From the NCBI GenBank assembly GCA_015063885.1, contig SVTH01000010.1, positions 46,805 through 110,804 of the forward strand: a stretch of 64,000 nucleotides of DNA, given 5' to 3'. A program made the translations under genes and the position numbers. Source of the stretch: Oscillospiraceae bacterium. Lineage in GTDB: Bacteria > Bacillota > Clostridia > Oscillospirales > CAG-382. The notes beneath the pieces were generated by a model. The model was not told where the DNA came from, searched no databases, and saw only the letters and a list, made by a program, of their open reading frames with translations. Positions 50,382-59,754 of this stretch are shown here, piece after piece; the stretch's first letter is position 1, and every line of letters begins with the position of its first letter.

Positions 50382-51668
50382 TTACCAAAGATTGAAGGAC
50401 GTGGGGTATAAAAGCTGATTGATCAGCGAAAGGTTCTGGGGGTTGGGACGGTCGAAATTCCAATACAGGGCGCCCCGCAGACCGTATTCGGGAAGCAGAC
50501 GCAGACGGGAGGAGAGACTGCGCACGTCCTCGAACCACACCCGGTGCTCCTCTCCGTTTTCGGTGTACACGAAGAAGGGGGCTTCCACCTGCTCGTCGTA
50601 TCGGATCTCCGCCCCCTTCTCTCCCGCCAGGCGGATGGCTTCCTCGATGGAGAGAGATTCCGCCTCGGAAAGCCCCTGTACGTAGGGGAGGGTAAAGTTG
50701 TAGCCGTAGTTGGAGATCCCCAGGAAGATCTTCCCTGCGGGGATGCGTGTGAGGGCGTATTCCACCACCCGCCGCACCGGCTGAATGGGGGAGACCGCCA
50801 TGGGCGGGCCGTAGGTGTAGCCCCATTCGTAGGTCATCAGCAGGACGGAATTTACCGCCTCCCCGATGGCGGCGTAATCGTGCCCCTCGTAAAGGGTTCC
50901 CGGCTGGGTATCGCTTGTTTTTGGCGCCAGGGCGGCAAGGACGGGGAAACCCTCGCCGTTCAAGCGCTCCCGCAGGCGGGCAAGGAAGGCCGCGTAGGCT
51001 TGTGCGTTCTTGGCCCCCAAAAATTCAAAATCCACGTCCAAAGCGTAATAGCCCTTCCGTCGAAGCTCAGTCAGCAGGTTCTCTGTCAGCGCCTGCTGCG
51101 CGGAGGCGTCCGCCAGCAGTCCTTCCGCCAAGGCGGTGGAGAAGTTGCCGTTTTCCGTCAGGGTGGAAAGGTGCATCACGGGGGAAACGCTGTAGCGGAA
51201 GGCGGTGTCGATGATGGTGCTGTCGTTCAATGGGAGCAGGCTCCCGTCGGGGCGGAAGCCGTAGGTGAAGGGCATGATCCCGGAGATCAGAGACATGGTC
51301 TGCTCCAGGACGGGCTGTCTGACGTAAGGGTATACGTACCCGCCCACGGAAAAGGCTCCGATAGGCTCCTTTTCCACGTCGATGAAAAGCACGTCTCCCG
51401 GCATCAGATCCGTACCGCCCTTCAAGAACAGGTTGTTCCGCCACAGGGTGCGTAAGGAGACCCCGTAGCGGCGGGCGATGGCGTAAAGCGTTTCCCCCGG
51501 GGAAACGGTGTGGGTGACCGGGGGGCGGGGGATCAGCAAAACCATCCCCACGGGAAGCCGTTCGGGGGTGAGGATGCCGTTGTCGGCGATGAGGTTTTTT
51601 GCGGGGACGCCGTAAAGCCTTGCGATGGAAAACATGGTTTCTCCCGTTTGCACGGTGTGTAAAAGCAT
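50382..51668 (-). CDS. LysM-GH18 spore peptidoglycan hydrolase (SleL/YaaH-like)
   Basis: A 428-residue protein with two LysM peptidoglycan-binding domains (about 3-48 and 52-97: HTVQTGETMFSIARLYGVP and HTVSPGETLYAIARRYGVS) and a GH18 barrel (about 104-425). The chitinase-type signature DxDxE is visible in LDVDFEF. SleL/YaaH enzymes are N-acetylglucosaminidases that act on spore cortex muramic-lactam glycan during germination. No signal peptide, as for spore-coat localised relatives. AAGGAGG sits right before the ATG at 51668. It follows spoIIE's upstream region on the same strand. Confidence 0.88.
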   Translation of the reverse strand: MLLHTVQTGETMFSIARLYGVPAKNLIADNGILTPERLPVGMVLLIPRPPVTHTVSPGETLYAIARRYGVSLRTLWRNNLFLKGGTDLMPGDVLFIDVEKEPIGAFSVGGYVYPYVRQPVLEQTMSLISGIMPFTYGFRPDGSLLPLNDSTIIDTAFRYSVSPVMHLSTLTENGNFSTALAEGLLADASAQQALTENLLTELRRKGYYALDVDFEFLGAKNAQAYAAFLARLRERLNGEGFPVLAALAPKTSDTQPGTLYEGHDYAAIGEAVNSVLLMTYEWGYTYGPPMAVSPIQPVRRVVEYALTRIPAGKIFLGISNYGYNFTLPYVQGLSEAESLSIEEAIRLAGEKGAEIRYDEQVEAPFFVYTENGEEHRVWFEDVRSLSSRLRLLPEYGLRGALYWNFDRPNPQNLSLINQLLYPTSFNLW

Positions 51669-51750
51669 AAAGAATGCCTCCTTTGGAGTCTTATAGAAGG
51701 AAAAAGTGGGGAAACAGAGGGAAAAATCCCCGTTTTTCCCCGCCATTGTC

Positions 51751-51780
51751 TTGACTTTTTCGATTCCGCTGTGTTATAAT
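51751..51780 (+). promoter_or_regulatory. Sigma-A-type promoter for argS
   Basis: TTGACT at 51751-51756, 18 bp, TATAAT at 51775-51780. The leader to argS is only about 50 bases and has no T-box. Confidence 0.8.
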
Positions 51781-51835
51781 AACTTTCTGAATAAAAACAT
51801 CCTTTCAATAAATTAGTATAAGGGAATTTTTTGAG

Positions 51836-53536
51836 ATGCGTGATAACAAAACTGTTTTGATGGAAAAAACGGCGGAGATCCTGGCGGCAAAGGGGCTTAC
51901 CCTTTCCGAGAGCGAGGTTGCCGCGTTGTTTGAAAAGCCCTCCGATCCCAAGCTGGGCGACCTGGCGTTGCCCTGCTTCAAGCTGGCGAGGACCCTCCGC
52001 CAGGCGCCTCCCAAGATCGCTTCCGATCTGGCGTCCTGCTACGAGGATGTTCCCGGCCTTGCCCGTGCCGAGGCTGTGGGAGGGTATCTGAACTTCTTCT
52101 ACGACAGCGCCTCCAGCGTGAAGGTGGTGGAGGAGATTCTGGCAGATCCCCGTTACGGCTCCTCCCGGGAGGGCAAGGGCAAGACCGTCTGTCTGGACTT
52201 TTCCTCTCCCAACATCGCCAAGCGGTTCCACCTGGGTCACTTGGGCACCACCGTCATCGGTAACGCTTTGCGGAATTTGCTGAACTTCTGCGGCTACGAG
52301 ACCGTGGCCATCAACCATTTGGGAGATTGGGGCACTCAGTTCGGTAAGCTGATCTACGCCTACAAGCATTGGTCCTCCAAAACACAGGTGGAAGAGGGCG
52401 GCATCGACGAGCTGGTGCGTTTGTACGTGAAGTTTTGCAACCTGGAAGCGGAGGATGCCGATCTGAAGCAGGCGGCAAGAGACGCCTTCCATTTGCTGGA
52501 GGAAGGGGATGAGGAATCCCTGGAGATCTGGCAGTACTTCAAGGAGATCTCTCTGCGGGAGTACGAGAAGACCTACAAGCTGTTGGGCATCACCTTTGAT
52601 TCCTACAACGGCGAGGCCTTCTTCTCCGACAAAATGCCTGCGGTGGTGGAGGAGATCCGCGCCAAAGGGCTGCTTGAGCTGGACAACGGGGCATCCGTGG
52701 TGCGTCTGGACGAGGAGAATATGCCTCCCTGCCTGATCTTAAAGAGCGACGGCTCCACCCTGTATCCCTCCCGTGATATCGCCGCCGCTATCTGGCGAAA
52801 GAAGGAATACGATTTCCATAAATGCATCTACGTCACCAGCGCAGGCCAGAGCCTCCACTTCGCCCAGTGGTTCTCCGTGGTGAGAAGAATGGGCTATGAG
52901 TGGGCGGAAGGCCTGGTGCACGTGCCCTACGGCACCATGAGCGTGGGCGGCGAAAAGTTAGCCTCCCGTACCGGTAACGTGGTGCTGTTGGACGACCTGC
53001 TGGCGGAAGCCGTCCGCAAGTGCGGCGAGGTCATCGAGGAGAAGCATCCCGACCTGGAGAACAAGCAGGACATCGCCGAGGCAGTAGGCGTGGGCGCCGT
53101 GGTATTCAACGCCCTGGCCAACAGCCGTATCAAGGACAGCGATTTCAACTGGGAGGACGCTCTGTCCTTCGAGGGCAACGCAGGTCCTTACGTGCAGTAC
53201 ACCTACGCCCGTTCCGCATCCATCCTGCGTAAGGGCGGCGCTCCCGAGGGTGAGACCGAAGGCTACGAGCCCTGCGGCGAGGAGACGGCGCTCATCGGCA
53301 AGCTTGCCGAGTTCCCCGACACGGTAAAGCGTGCCCTGGCGGAATACGAGCCCAGCATCATCTCCCGCTATCTGCTGGCGGTGTGCGCTTTGTTCAACCA
53401 GTTCTACCACAACTGCCGCATCCTGAACGAGGAGGGCATGACCCGCACCTTCCGTATCAAGCTTGCCGCCGCAACCCATACCGTCATCGGCAACGGCCTG
53501 GATCTTCTGGGCATCCGTCGCACGGAAGAGATTTAA
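51836..53536 (+). CDS. argS: Arginyl-tRNA synthetase
   Basis: ArgS charges tRNA-Arg. The 566-residue protein has the N-terminal Add-1 domain (about 1-95), the HIGH-type motif FHLGHLG in SSPNIAKRFHLGHLGTTV, the INHLGDWGTQFG segment, a KMSKS-region replacement (SRTGNVV) and the C-terminal anticodon-binding DALRD domain with AYARSASILRK. Lack of a canonical KMSKS lysine pattern is normal for ArgS. The ATG at 51836 has AGGGA 10 bases upstream. yebC follows 36 bases later. Confidence 0.97.
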   Translation: MRDNKTVLMEKTAEILAAKGLTLSESEVAALFEKPSDPKLGDLALPCFKLARTLRQAPPKIASDLASCYEDVPGLARAEAVGGYLNFFYDSASSVKVVEEILADPRYGSSREGKGKTVCLDFSSPNIAKRFHLGHLGTTVIGNALRNLLNFCGYETVAINHLGDWGTQFGKLIYAYKHWSSKTQVEEGGIDELVRLYVKFCNLEAEDADLKQAARDAFHLLEEGDEESLEIWQYFKEISLREYEKTYKLLGITFDSYNGEAFFSDKMPAVVEEIRAKGLLELDNGASVVRLDEENMPPCLILKSDGSTLYPSRDIAAAIWRKKEYDFHKCIYVTSAGQSLHFAQWFSVVRRMGYEWAEGLVHVPYGTMSVGGEKLASRTGNVVLLDDLLAEAVRKCGEVIEEKHPDLENKQDIAEAVGVGAVVFNALANSRIKDSDFNWEDALSFEGNAGPYVQYTYARSASILRKGGAPEGETEGYEPCGEETALIGKLAEFPDTVKRALAEYEPSIISRYLLAVCALFNQFYHNCRILNEEGMTRTFRIKLAAATHTVIGNGLDLLGIRRTEEI

Positions 53537-53572
53537 TCGTAAATTTAACGTAACAGATTGGAGAAACAGAGT

Positions 53573-54295
53573 ATGTCCGGACATTCCAAATGGAAGAATA
53601 TTATGCATAAAAAAGAGAAGACCGACGCCGCAAGAGCAAAGGTCTTCACCAAGATCGGTAAGGAGATCGCCATGGCGGTGAGGGAAGGCGGCGCAGACCC
53701 CGTTTCCAACACCAAGCTTCGCGATCTGATCACCAAGGCCAAGAGCTTGAACGTTCCCAACGATAACATCAAGCGTATCATCGACAAGGCCTCCGACGAT
53801 AACAGCGCCGCTTACGAAATGGTCACCTACGAGGGCTACGGCCCCGGCGGTGTTGCCGTGATCGTTGAGACCGCCACCGATAACCGCAACCGTACCGCTC
53901 CCGAGGTGCGCCACGCCCTTTCCAAGTTCGGCGGCAACCTGGGCACCACCGGCTGTGTGTCCTTCATGTTCTCCGAAAAAGGCGTTATCGTGGTGGATAA
54001 CGAGGACGGCGACGTGGACGAGGACGTGCTCATGGACGACGCACTGGAAGCAGGCGCAGGGGATATCCTCACCGAGGAGGGCGCCTTCGAGGTGTATACC
54101 GAGCCCGCCGATTTCTCCGCCGTTTGCGAGGCACTTTCCGCCAAGGGCTACAAGTTCCTTTCCGCCGACCTGGAGAAGGTTCCCGCTTCCTACGTGGAGC
54201 TGGACGAGGAGCAGGCCGTGCAGATGCAGAAGATGCTGGATCTGCTGGAGGAAAACGACGACGTCCAGAACGTGTTCCACAACTGGGATGAATAA
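53573..54295 (+). CDS. YebC/PmpR-family protein (TACO1-like)
   Basis: A 240-residue member of the YebC family: start MSGHSKWKNIMHKKEKTDAA, IKRIIDKA, YEGYGPGGVAVIVE, ALSKFGGNLGTTGCVSFMF. These proteins were first called transcriptional regulators and more recent work links some of them to translation of proline-rich stretches. The ATG at 53573 matches the family start exactly. Its last codons overlap the nadD start. Confidence 0.95.
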   Translation: MSGHSKWKNIMHKKEKTDAARAKVFTKIGKEIAMAVREGGADPVSNTKLRDLITKAKSLNVPNDNIKRIIDKASDDNSAAYEMVTYEGYGPGGVAVIVETATDNRNRTAPEVRHALSKFGGNLGTTGCVSFMFSEKGVIVVDNEDGDVDEDVLMDDALEAGAGDILTEEGAFEVYTEPADFSAVCEALSAKGYKFLSADLEKVPASYVELDEEQAVQMQKMLDLLEENDDVQNVFHNWDE

Positions 54296-54860
54296 GATCG
54301 GGATCTTCGGCGGGACCTTTGATCCCGTCCACAAGGGGCATATCCACGCGGCAAAATGCTTCCGCGAGGAGTGCGGCCTGGATCTGGTCTACGTGATCCC
54401 CAACTATATCTCCAACCTCAAGGAGCACCGAAGCGTTTCCTCCCAAGACCGCCTTGCCATGCTGCATCTGGCCTTCGACGGGGAAGAGGGCTTTGCGATC
54501 TCCGATATGGAGATTGCCCGAGGCGGCGTCAGCTACACCGCAGACACCGTCCGTGCTTTGAAGGAATTGCACCCGGAAAGCGAGCTTTACCTGTTCTTCG
54601 GAGACGATTGGCTGGAGGGCTATCCCCGCTGGCACGATTTCGAATATCTGCGGGACAATTTGGTGGTGGCGTTGGCCAACAGAAGCGGCAGAGACATCAC
54701 CGCCCTGACCGAACGACTGAGCAGTGAGCATGGGGTGAAGATCTTCCCCCTGCGCTTCACCGCCATCCCCGCATCCTCCACGGCTTACCGCGGGGGAGAC
54801 ACCTCCCTTTGCACCGACGAGGTCAACCGCTATATTGCAGAAAAGGGGTTATACCGATGA
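54288..54860 (+). CDS. nadD: Nicotinate-nucleotide adenylyltransferase
   Basis: NadD makes deamido-NAD from nicotinate mononucleotide and ATP. The 190-residue protein has the nucleotidyltransferase motif GIFGGTFDPVHKGHI, the RLAMLHLAF helix, SYTADTVRALKELHP, and the ISSTxxR-type end here as IPASSTAYR. The start overlaps the yebC stop and the stop overlaps yqeK, so nadD-yqeK-rsfS form the usual coupled group. Confidence 0.96.
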   Translation: MNKIGIFGGTFDPVHKGHIHAAKCFREECGLDLVYVIPNYISNLKEHRSVSSQDRLAMLHLAFDGEEGFAISDMEIARGGVSYTADTVRALKELHPESELYLFFGDDWLEGYPRWHDFEYLRDNLVVALANRSGRDITALTERLSSEHGVKIFPLRFTAIPASSTAYRGGDTSLCTDEVNRYIAEKGLYR

Positions 54861-55462
54861 CGGAGATCCAAAAAGTCAGAAACGATCTGAAGCTTTCCGA
54901 AAAACGGATGCGCCATACCGAGGGTGTGGTACGTGCCGCCGTCTTACTGGCCTCCCGCCATTTCCCGGAGATATCTGCCGAAACGGCGGAGCTTGCCGCT
55001 TTGTTCCACGATTACACCAAGGAATACACGGTGGAAGAGCAGCTGCGGGTGCTGGCGGCTTATGGGGAAGCGCCTACCGAGGACGAGCTGGAGGCGCCGA
55101 AGCTGCTTCACGCCCGTACCGCCGCATTGATCGCGGAAAAGGAATACGGGCTTGATCCTCAGGTGGTGTCTGCCATCCGTTGGCATACCACGGGACGGGC
55201 AGGGATGACCCCCTTGGAGTGCGTGATCTATTTTGCGGATTATATCGACGATACCCGTACCTTCCCCGCCTGTATCAGACTGCGGGAATACTACGAAAAG
55301 CAGTACGCCTCTTTGAAGGACAAATCCCGTGCCTTGCACAAGGCGCTGGTACGTTCCTTTGACATCACCATCCGCGACCTGCTGTCGAACCGTAAGACTG
55401 TAGACCCCAACACCGTGCAGGCGCGGAATTACTATTTGAACCTAATCAAGAAAGGCCTTTAA
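54857..55462 (+). CDS. yqeK: YqeK-type HD-domain hydrolase
   Basis: A 201-residue HD-domain phosphohydrolase. YqeK proteins cleave diadenosine tetraphosphate symmetrically to ADP. The signature RMRHTEGVVRAAVLLA, the HD pair in ALFHDYTKEY, and the later H in AIRWHTTGR together with IYFADYIDDTR give the metal site. The ATG overlaps the nadD stop (ATGA). rsfS follows 2 bases after its stop. Confidence 0.92.
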   Translation: MTEIQKVRNDLKLSEKRMRHTEGVVRAAVLLASRHFPEISAETAELAALFHDYTKEYTVEEQLRVLAAYGEAPTEDELEAPKLLHARTAALIAEKEYGLDPQVVSAIRWHTTGRAGMTPLECVIYFADYIDDTRTFPACIRLREYYEKQYASLKDKSRALHKALVRSFDITIRDLLSNRKTVDPNTVQARNYYLNLIKKGL

Positions 55463-55464
55463 CT

Positions 55465-55812
55465 ATGGAAAATGAAAAGCTGCAGGCCGAGCAGGCAAGA
55501 TTGCTTGCGGAAGCGGCGGTCAACGCATTGGAAGAAAAGAAGGGTATGGACGTGCGTCTGATCCACGTGGGGGAACAGACCGCATTGGCGGATTACTTCG
55601 TCATCGCCACCGCCACCTCCAACACCCACGTTCACGCTCTGGCGGACGAGGTGGAGTTCCGTGTCAAGCAGGAGCTTGGCATTGCCCCCTCTCACATTGA
55701 GGGCTACCGCAACAACATCTGGGAGCTGATGGATTACGGCTGTGTGGTGGTCCACATCTTCACCCGCGAGGGCAGAGAGTTCTATAACCTGGAACGCATC
55801 TGGAACGTTTGA
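55465..55812 (+). CDS. rsfS: Ribosome silencing factor RsfS
   Basis: RsfS binds L14 and blocks subunit joining in starvation or stationary phase. The 115-residue protein has the family pattern ADYFVIATATSNTHVHALADEVEFRVK, IEGYRNNIWELMDYGCVVVHIFTREGREFYNLERIW. It lies in the normal nadD-yqeK-rsfS order and 26 bases before leuS. Confidence 0.96.
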   Translation: MENEKLQAEQARLLAEAAVNALEEKKGMDVRLIHVGEQTALADYFVIATATSNTHVHALADEVEFRVKQELGIAPSHIEGYRNNIWELMDYGCVVVHIFTREGREFYNLERIWNV

Positions 55813-55838
55813 TTATTATTTAAGGAAGGACAATCCTT

Positions 55839-58238
55839 ATGAAACACGATTTTCGCAACATTGAAAGCAAGTGGCAGGAGAAATGGGAAAACGCCAAGCT
55901 GTTCGAGGCGGTGGATTTCTCCGAAAAGCCCAAGTATTATACCCTGGTAGAGTTCCCCTATCCCAGCGGACACGGTATGCACGTAGGTCACATCAAGGCG
56001 TATTCCGGTCTTGAGGTGGTCTCCCGCAAGCGCAGAATGCAGGGCTACAACGTGATGTTCCCCATAGGGTTCGACGCCTTCGGTCTGCCCACCGAGAACT
56101 CCGCCGTGAAGTTCGGGGTACACCCCCGCGTCCTCACCGACGAGAACATCAAGAAGTTCACAAGCCAGCTGAAGCGCGTGGGCTTCTCCTTCGATTGGTC
56201 CCGCGTGGTGGACACCACCGAGGAGGATTACTACCGTTGGACCCAGTGGATCTTCCGCAAGATGTTCGACAACGGCCTGGTCTTCCGTGATAAGACTCTG
56301 GTAAACTACTGCCCCCATTGTAAGGTAGTCTTGTCCAACGAGGACTCCCAGGGCGGCAAGTGTGACATCTGCCACAACGACGTGGTGCAGAAGTCCAAGG
56401 ACGTTTGGTATCTGCGGATCACCCAGTACGCCGACAAGCTGCTGCAGGGCCTGGACAAGGTAGACTACCTGCCCATGGTGCGCCAGCAGCAGGAAAACTG
56501 GATCGGCAAATCCACCGGTGCCTTCGTCAACTTCAAGCTGAAGGAAGTGGAGGAGACCCTCCGCATCTATACCACCCGTCCCGACACCCTCTTCGGCGTC
56601 ACCTTCATGGTCATGGCTCCCGAGCATCCTCTGCTGGACACCTACGCAGACAAGGTGGAGAACATGGCAGACGTGCTGGCATACCGCGAGGAGTGCGCCA
56701 AAAAGACGGAGTTCGAGCGTACCCAGCTGGTAAAGGACAAGACCGGTCTTAAGATCAAGGGTCTGTCCGCAGTCCATCCCATCACCGGCAAGGAGATCCC
56801 CATCTTCATCTCCGACTACGTTATGATGGGCTACGGCACCGGCGCCATTATGGCCGTGCCCGCCCACGACGGCAGAGACTATGATTTCGCCAAGAAGTTC
56901 GGCATCGACATCATCCCCGTCATCGAAGGCGGCGACATCGAAAAAGAAGCCTACACCGGCGACGGCAACATGATCAACTCCGATTTCCTGAACGGTCTTA
57001 CCGACAAGAAGTCCTCCATCGCCAGAATGCTGGTAGAGCTGGAGAAGCTGGGTGTCGGCGAAGGCGGCGTACAGTTCAAAATGAAGGACTGGGCCTTCAA
57101 CCGCCAGCGTTATTGGGGCGAGCCCATCCCCATCGTGCACTGCCCCACCTGCGGCATGGTCGGCGTTCCCTACGAGGAGCTGCCCCTGCGCCTGCCTCCC
57201 GTGGAAAACTTCCAGCCCGGCGAGGGCGGTGAGTCCCCCCTGGCCAAGATCGATTCCTTCGTGAACTGCAAGTGCCCCAAGTGCGGCGGCGACGCCAAGC
57301 GTGAGACGGACACCATGCCCCAGTGGGCAGGCTCCTCCTGGTACTTCTTGCGTTATATCGACCCCAAGAACACCGAAGCCCTGGCTTCTCCCGAGAAGTT
57401 GAACTACTGGCTGCCCGTTGACTGGTATAACGGCGGTATGGAGCACGTGACCCGTCACATGATCTATTCCCGCTTCTGGCATAAGTTCCTCTACGACCTG
57501 GGCATCGTCCCCTGCGACGAGCCCTATTCCAAGCGTACCGCGCAGGGCCTGATCCTGGGCGCCAACGGCGTGAAGATGTCCAAATCCCTGGGCAACGTGG
57601 TGGACCCCAACGACGTGGTGGATTCCTACGGCGCCGACGTGCTCCGCACCTACGTGCTGTTCATGGGCGACTACGAGCAGGCTGCCCCCTGGTCCGACAG
57701 CTCCGTGAAGGGCTGTAAGCGCTTCATCGAGCGCTTCGCCGCTCTGACGGATATGCTCTCCGACACCGTCTCCCCTGAGCTGGAGGCCTCCCTCCACCGC
57801 ACCATCAAGAAGGTCACCGACGACATCGAGGCTATGAAGTTCAACACCGCCATCGCCGCTATGATGGCCCTGCTGAACGAGATCCACGCCGCCGGCAGTG
57901 TCGACAAGGAAAGCCTCAAGACCCTGGCCAAGCTGCTGTGTCCCTTCGCTCCCCACATCTGTGAGGAGGTCTGGGCTGAGCTGGGCGGAGAGGGCTTCTG
58001 CTCCGCCGCCGAATGGCCCGTCTACGACGAGGCTAAGACCAAGGTCTCCTCCGTGGAGATCGCCGTGCAGATCTGCGGCAAGCTGAGAGGCAAGATCACC
58101 ATCCCCGCCGAAGCAAGCGAGGAGGAAGCCTTCGCCGCCGTCATGGCAGACGAGACCCTGGCTCCCCAGCTCGCCGGCAAGCAGATTATCAAGAAGATCT
58201 ACGTCAAAGGCAGACTCTTCAACATCGTCGCAAAATAA
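55839..58238 (+). CDS. leuS: Leucyl-tRNA synthetase
   Basis: LeuS charges tRNA-Leu and edits mischarged products. The 799-residue protein has the HIGH-type motif FPYPSGHGMHVGHI, zinc-binding cysteines (CPHCKVVLS), the CP1 editing domain (TTRPDTLFGVTFMVMAPEH, GYGTGAIMAVPAHDGRDY), the second cysteine set (CKCPKCGG) and KMSKS as GVKMSKSLGNVVDP. No T-box leader lies before it, so regulation is probably not by tRNA sensing. A terminator follows. Confidence 0.98.
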   Translation: MKHDFRNIESKWQEKWENAKLFEAVDFSEKPKYYTLVEFPYPSGHGMHVGHIKAYSGLEVVSRKRRMQGYNVMFPIGFDAFGLPTENSAVKFGVHPRVLTDENIKKFTSQLKRVGFSFDWSRVVDTTEEDYYRWTQWIFRKMFDNGLVFRDKTLVNYCPHCKVVLSNEDSQGGKCDICHNDVVQKSKDVWYLRITQYADKLLQGLDKVDYLPMVRQQQENWIGKSTGAFVNFKLKEVEETLRIYTTRPDTLFGVTFMVMAPEHPLLDTYADKVENMADVLAYREECAKKTEFERTQLVKDKTGLKIKGLSAVHPITGKEIPIFISDYVMMGYGTGAIMAVPAHDGRDYDFAKKFGIDIIPVIEGGDIEKEAYTGDGNMINSDFLNGLTDKKSSIARMLVELEKLGVGEGGVQFKMKDWAFNRQRYWGEPIPIVHCPTCGMVGVPYEELPLRLPPVENFQPGEGGESPLAKIDSFVNCKCPKCGGDAKRETDTMPQWAGSSWYFLRYIDPKNTEALASPEKLNYWLPVDWYNGGMEHVTRHMIYSRFWHKFLYDLGIVPCDEPYSKRTAQGLILGANGVKMSKSLGNVVDPNDVVDSYGADVLRTYVLFMGDYEQAAPWSDSSVKGCKRFIERFAALTDMLSDTVSPELEASLHRTIKKVTDDIEAMKFNTAIAAMMALLNEIHAAGSVDKESLKTLAKLLCPFAPHICEEVWAELGGEGFCSAAEWPVYDEAKTKVSSVEIAVQICGKLRGKITIPAEASEEEAFAAVMADETLAPQLAGKQIIKKIYVKGRLFNIVAK

Positions 58239-58248
58239 ATCGTCCCCC

Positions 58249-58280
58249 AAAAGACCGAGACCGCCCGTCCCGGTCTTTTT
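58249..58280 (+). terminator. Intrinsic terminator after leuS
   Basis: AAAGACCG pairs with CGGTCTTT across a GC-rich loop, followed by a T run. It separates the housekeeping genes from the surface locus. Confidence 0.85.
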
Positions 58281-58346
58281 CTTTTCCCTCTTACCCTCTT
58301 TTACACGCCTTTTTGTGCGAAAAAATAACAAATCTGCGAAAAACCC

Positions 58347-58375
58347 TTGACTTTCCCCTCCCCGTGTGGTAAATT
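58347..58375 (+). promoter_or_regulatory. Promoter for the prepilin/surface locus
   Basis: TTGACT at 58347-58352, 17 bp, TAAATT at 58370-58375, followed by a leader of about 120 bases that contains GC-rich dyads (GCGCGGGC/CCCGCACGGC) but no riboswitch I recognise. Confidence 0.65.
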
Positions 58376-58500
58376 GAGACTGCCGAACGATTCCAAGCGG
58401 GCTTTTTTCGTCGTCTGCTCCCGTGCAGCGCGGGCTTTCCCGCACGGCGTCTTTCGAGTAAAAGAGAAACAAAAAATACACATTTTGGAGGAAAAAAGAA

Positions 58501-59727
58501 ATGAAAAACAAAGGTTTCTCCCTTGTGGAACTCATCGTCGTAATTGCCATCATGGCAATCCTCGTCGGTGTCGCAGTTCCCGTTTATACCAGCTATATTG
58601 AGAAAGCACAGAAGTCCAAGGACGAGCAGCTGGTGGACGAAATTAAGCACGCCATCGAGATCGCAGGCGCTGCCGGCACTTTTAGCGAGGGCGATACCGG
58701 TTATCTCGTTCTTACTACTGAGGGAGTTTCCGGCGTGGAAGAAGGCTCTACTCTTGATACTGTTTTAAAGCAGACTTTTGGTAATGATTACGCTAACACT
58801 TTGAAGCTCTCTTATGATGGTTGGGCAGATAATGCCGGTATGCTGGCTTGGTTGGCGGGCAGCTCTGTCGATGGAGACGGTAATTCTGTTGCCAATAATA
58901 CTTACGCAGGTATCGCTAATGTAGCAGGCTCTTCCTTCTTGAAGGGCAATACTACGGATGAACTGATGTCTAACGTTGAAAATTTGACCACGAAGCTGGC
59001 TTCCATCGTTGTTGACATGGATGCTGTTGCAAAGCAGGGCGTTATGGATATGTTTACCGTGGGTAGCAAGGAAGATGGCACGTATTCTAACGCACTTGAA
59101 ACCGTGATGGCTGAACAGAACTATACGCTTGAAGAAGTTGATGCTACGACTCTCTCCAATTTGGTAGTGCTTGCCGCAGCTGAGGAAATGAAGGGCAAGA
59201 CTGAAGATTCTGAAGCTTCAAGCATGGCGCAGTATGTTTCTCTCTATGCAATGTACACCGCTTATGCCGCTAACGAAAATTCCTCCCAGGCATACAAAGA
59301 TGATTATGCAGCGCTTCAGACTCAAATCCAGCAGGAAAACAATCCTGTTAAGATTATGGAAGCGTTAGGTAGTTTTTCTGAAAAAATGTATGGTAATGAT
59401 ACTGGAACTATCAAAGCGGATGCTGGATGGGAGGAATATAGCAAGGCTACGTTGGATAGTGACCTTTCTGCATTTGTGAGTATCATGAACGCTGTGGACA
59501 ACGGCAAGATTGATAGCGGCAGTTTGCAGGATGCGGCTTTGTTTACTACGGGCGATGTGAGCGTTTTGTTTAACAGCTATGTTGACGCTGTGAAAATGAT
59601 TGATGGCATGAGTGAAGAAGAGTACAATACATTGGTTGCAGCCGCTCAAAACGGCGGTGTTACCGTCCTTTATTCTTGCGTAGATAATCAAGTTCGAGTT
59701 ATTTGTTCTTTGCCCGAACTGAATTAA
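58501..59727 (+). CDS. Long type IV pilin-like protein (class III/N-methylation signal)
   Basis: A 408-residue protein that starts with a short basic leader and the prepilin peptidase site KG/FSLVELIVVIAIMAILVGV (Glu at +5), then a helix with SYIEKAQKSKDEQLVDEIKHA. The rest, about 350 residues rich in Ala, Thr, Ser and acidic residues, is not a normal minor-pilin head. Coding use changes near base 58700, from GC-rich to less GC-rich, so the head domain may have been exchanged. GGAGG lies before the ATG. A second prepilin with an almost identical N-terminus begins at 63577. Confidence 0.85.
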   Translation: MKNKGFSLVELIVVIAIMAILVGVAVPVYTSYIEKAQKSKDEQLVDEIKHAIEIAGAAGTFSEGDTGYLVLTTEGVSGVEEGSTLDTVLKQTFGNDYANTLKLSYDGWADNAGMLAWLAGSSVDGDGNSVANNTYAGIANVAGSSFLKGNTTDELMSNVENLTTKLASIVVDMDAVAKQGVMDMFTVGSKEDGTYSNALETVMAEQNYTLEEVDATTLSNLVVLAAAEEMKGKTEDSEASSMAQYVSLYAMYTAYAANENSSQAYKDDYAALQTQIQQENNPVKIMEALGSFSEKMYGNDTGTIKADAGWEEYSKATLDSDLSAFVSIMNAVDNGKIDSGSLQDAALFTTGDVSVLFNSYVDAVKMIDGMSEEEYNTLVAAAQNGGVTVLYSCVDNQVRVICSLPELN

Positions 59728-59754
59728 TTTGGAGCTTTTTGACGGAGGAGTAGC

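Noticed and set aside
55812..55839. T-box leader before leuS, and likewise before argS (51781-51835)
   Set aside because: The gaps are only 26 and about 55 bases and lack T-box sequence and a terminator; too short for a T-box.
58381..58500. c-di-GMP (GEMM) riboswitch upstream of the first prepilin
   Set aside because: The leader lacks the conserved GEMM words; only generic GC-rich dyads are seen.
55782..58553. Long open frame (over 900 codons) on the minus strand opposite leuS
   Set aside because: Antisense shadow of leuS caused by high third-position GC; the product is low-complexity Gly/His/Leu/Val and shows no domain.
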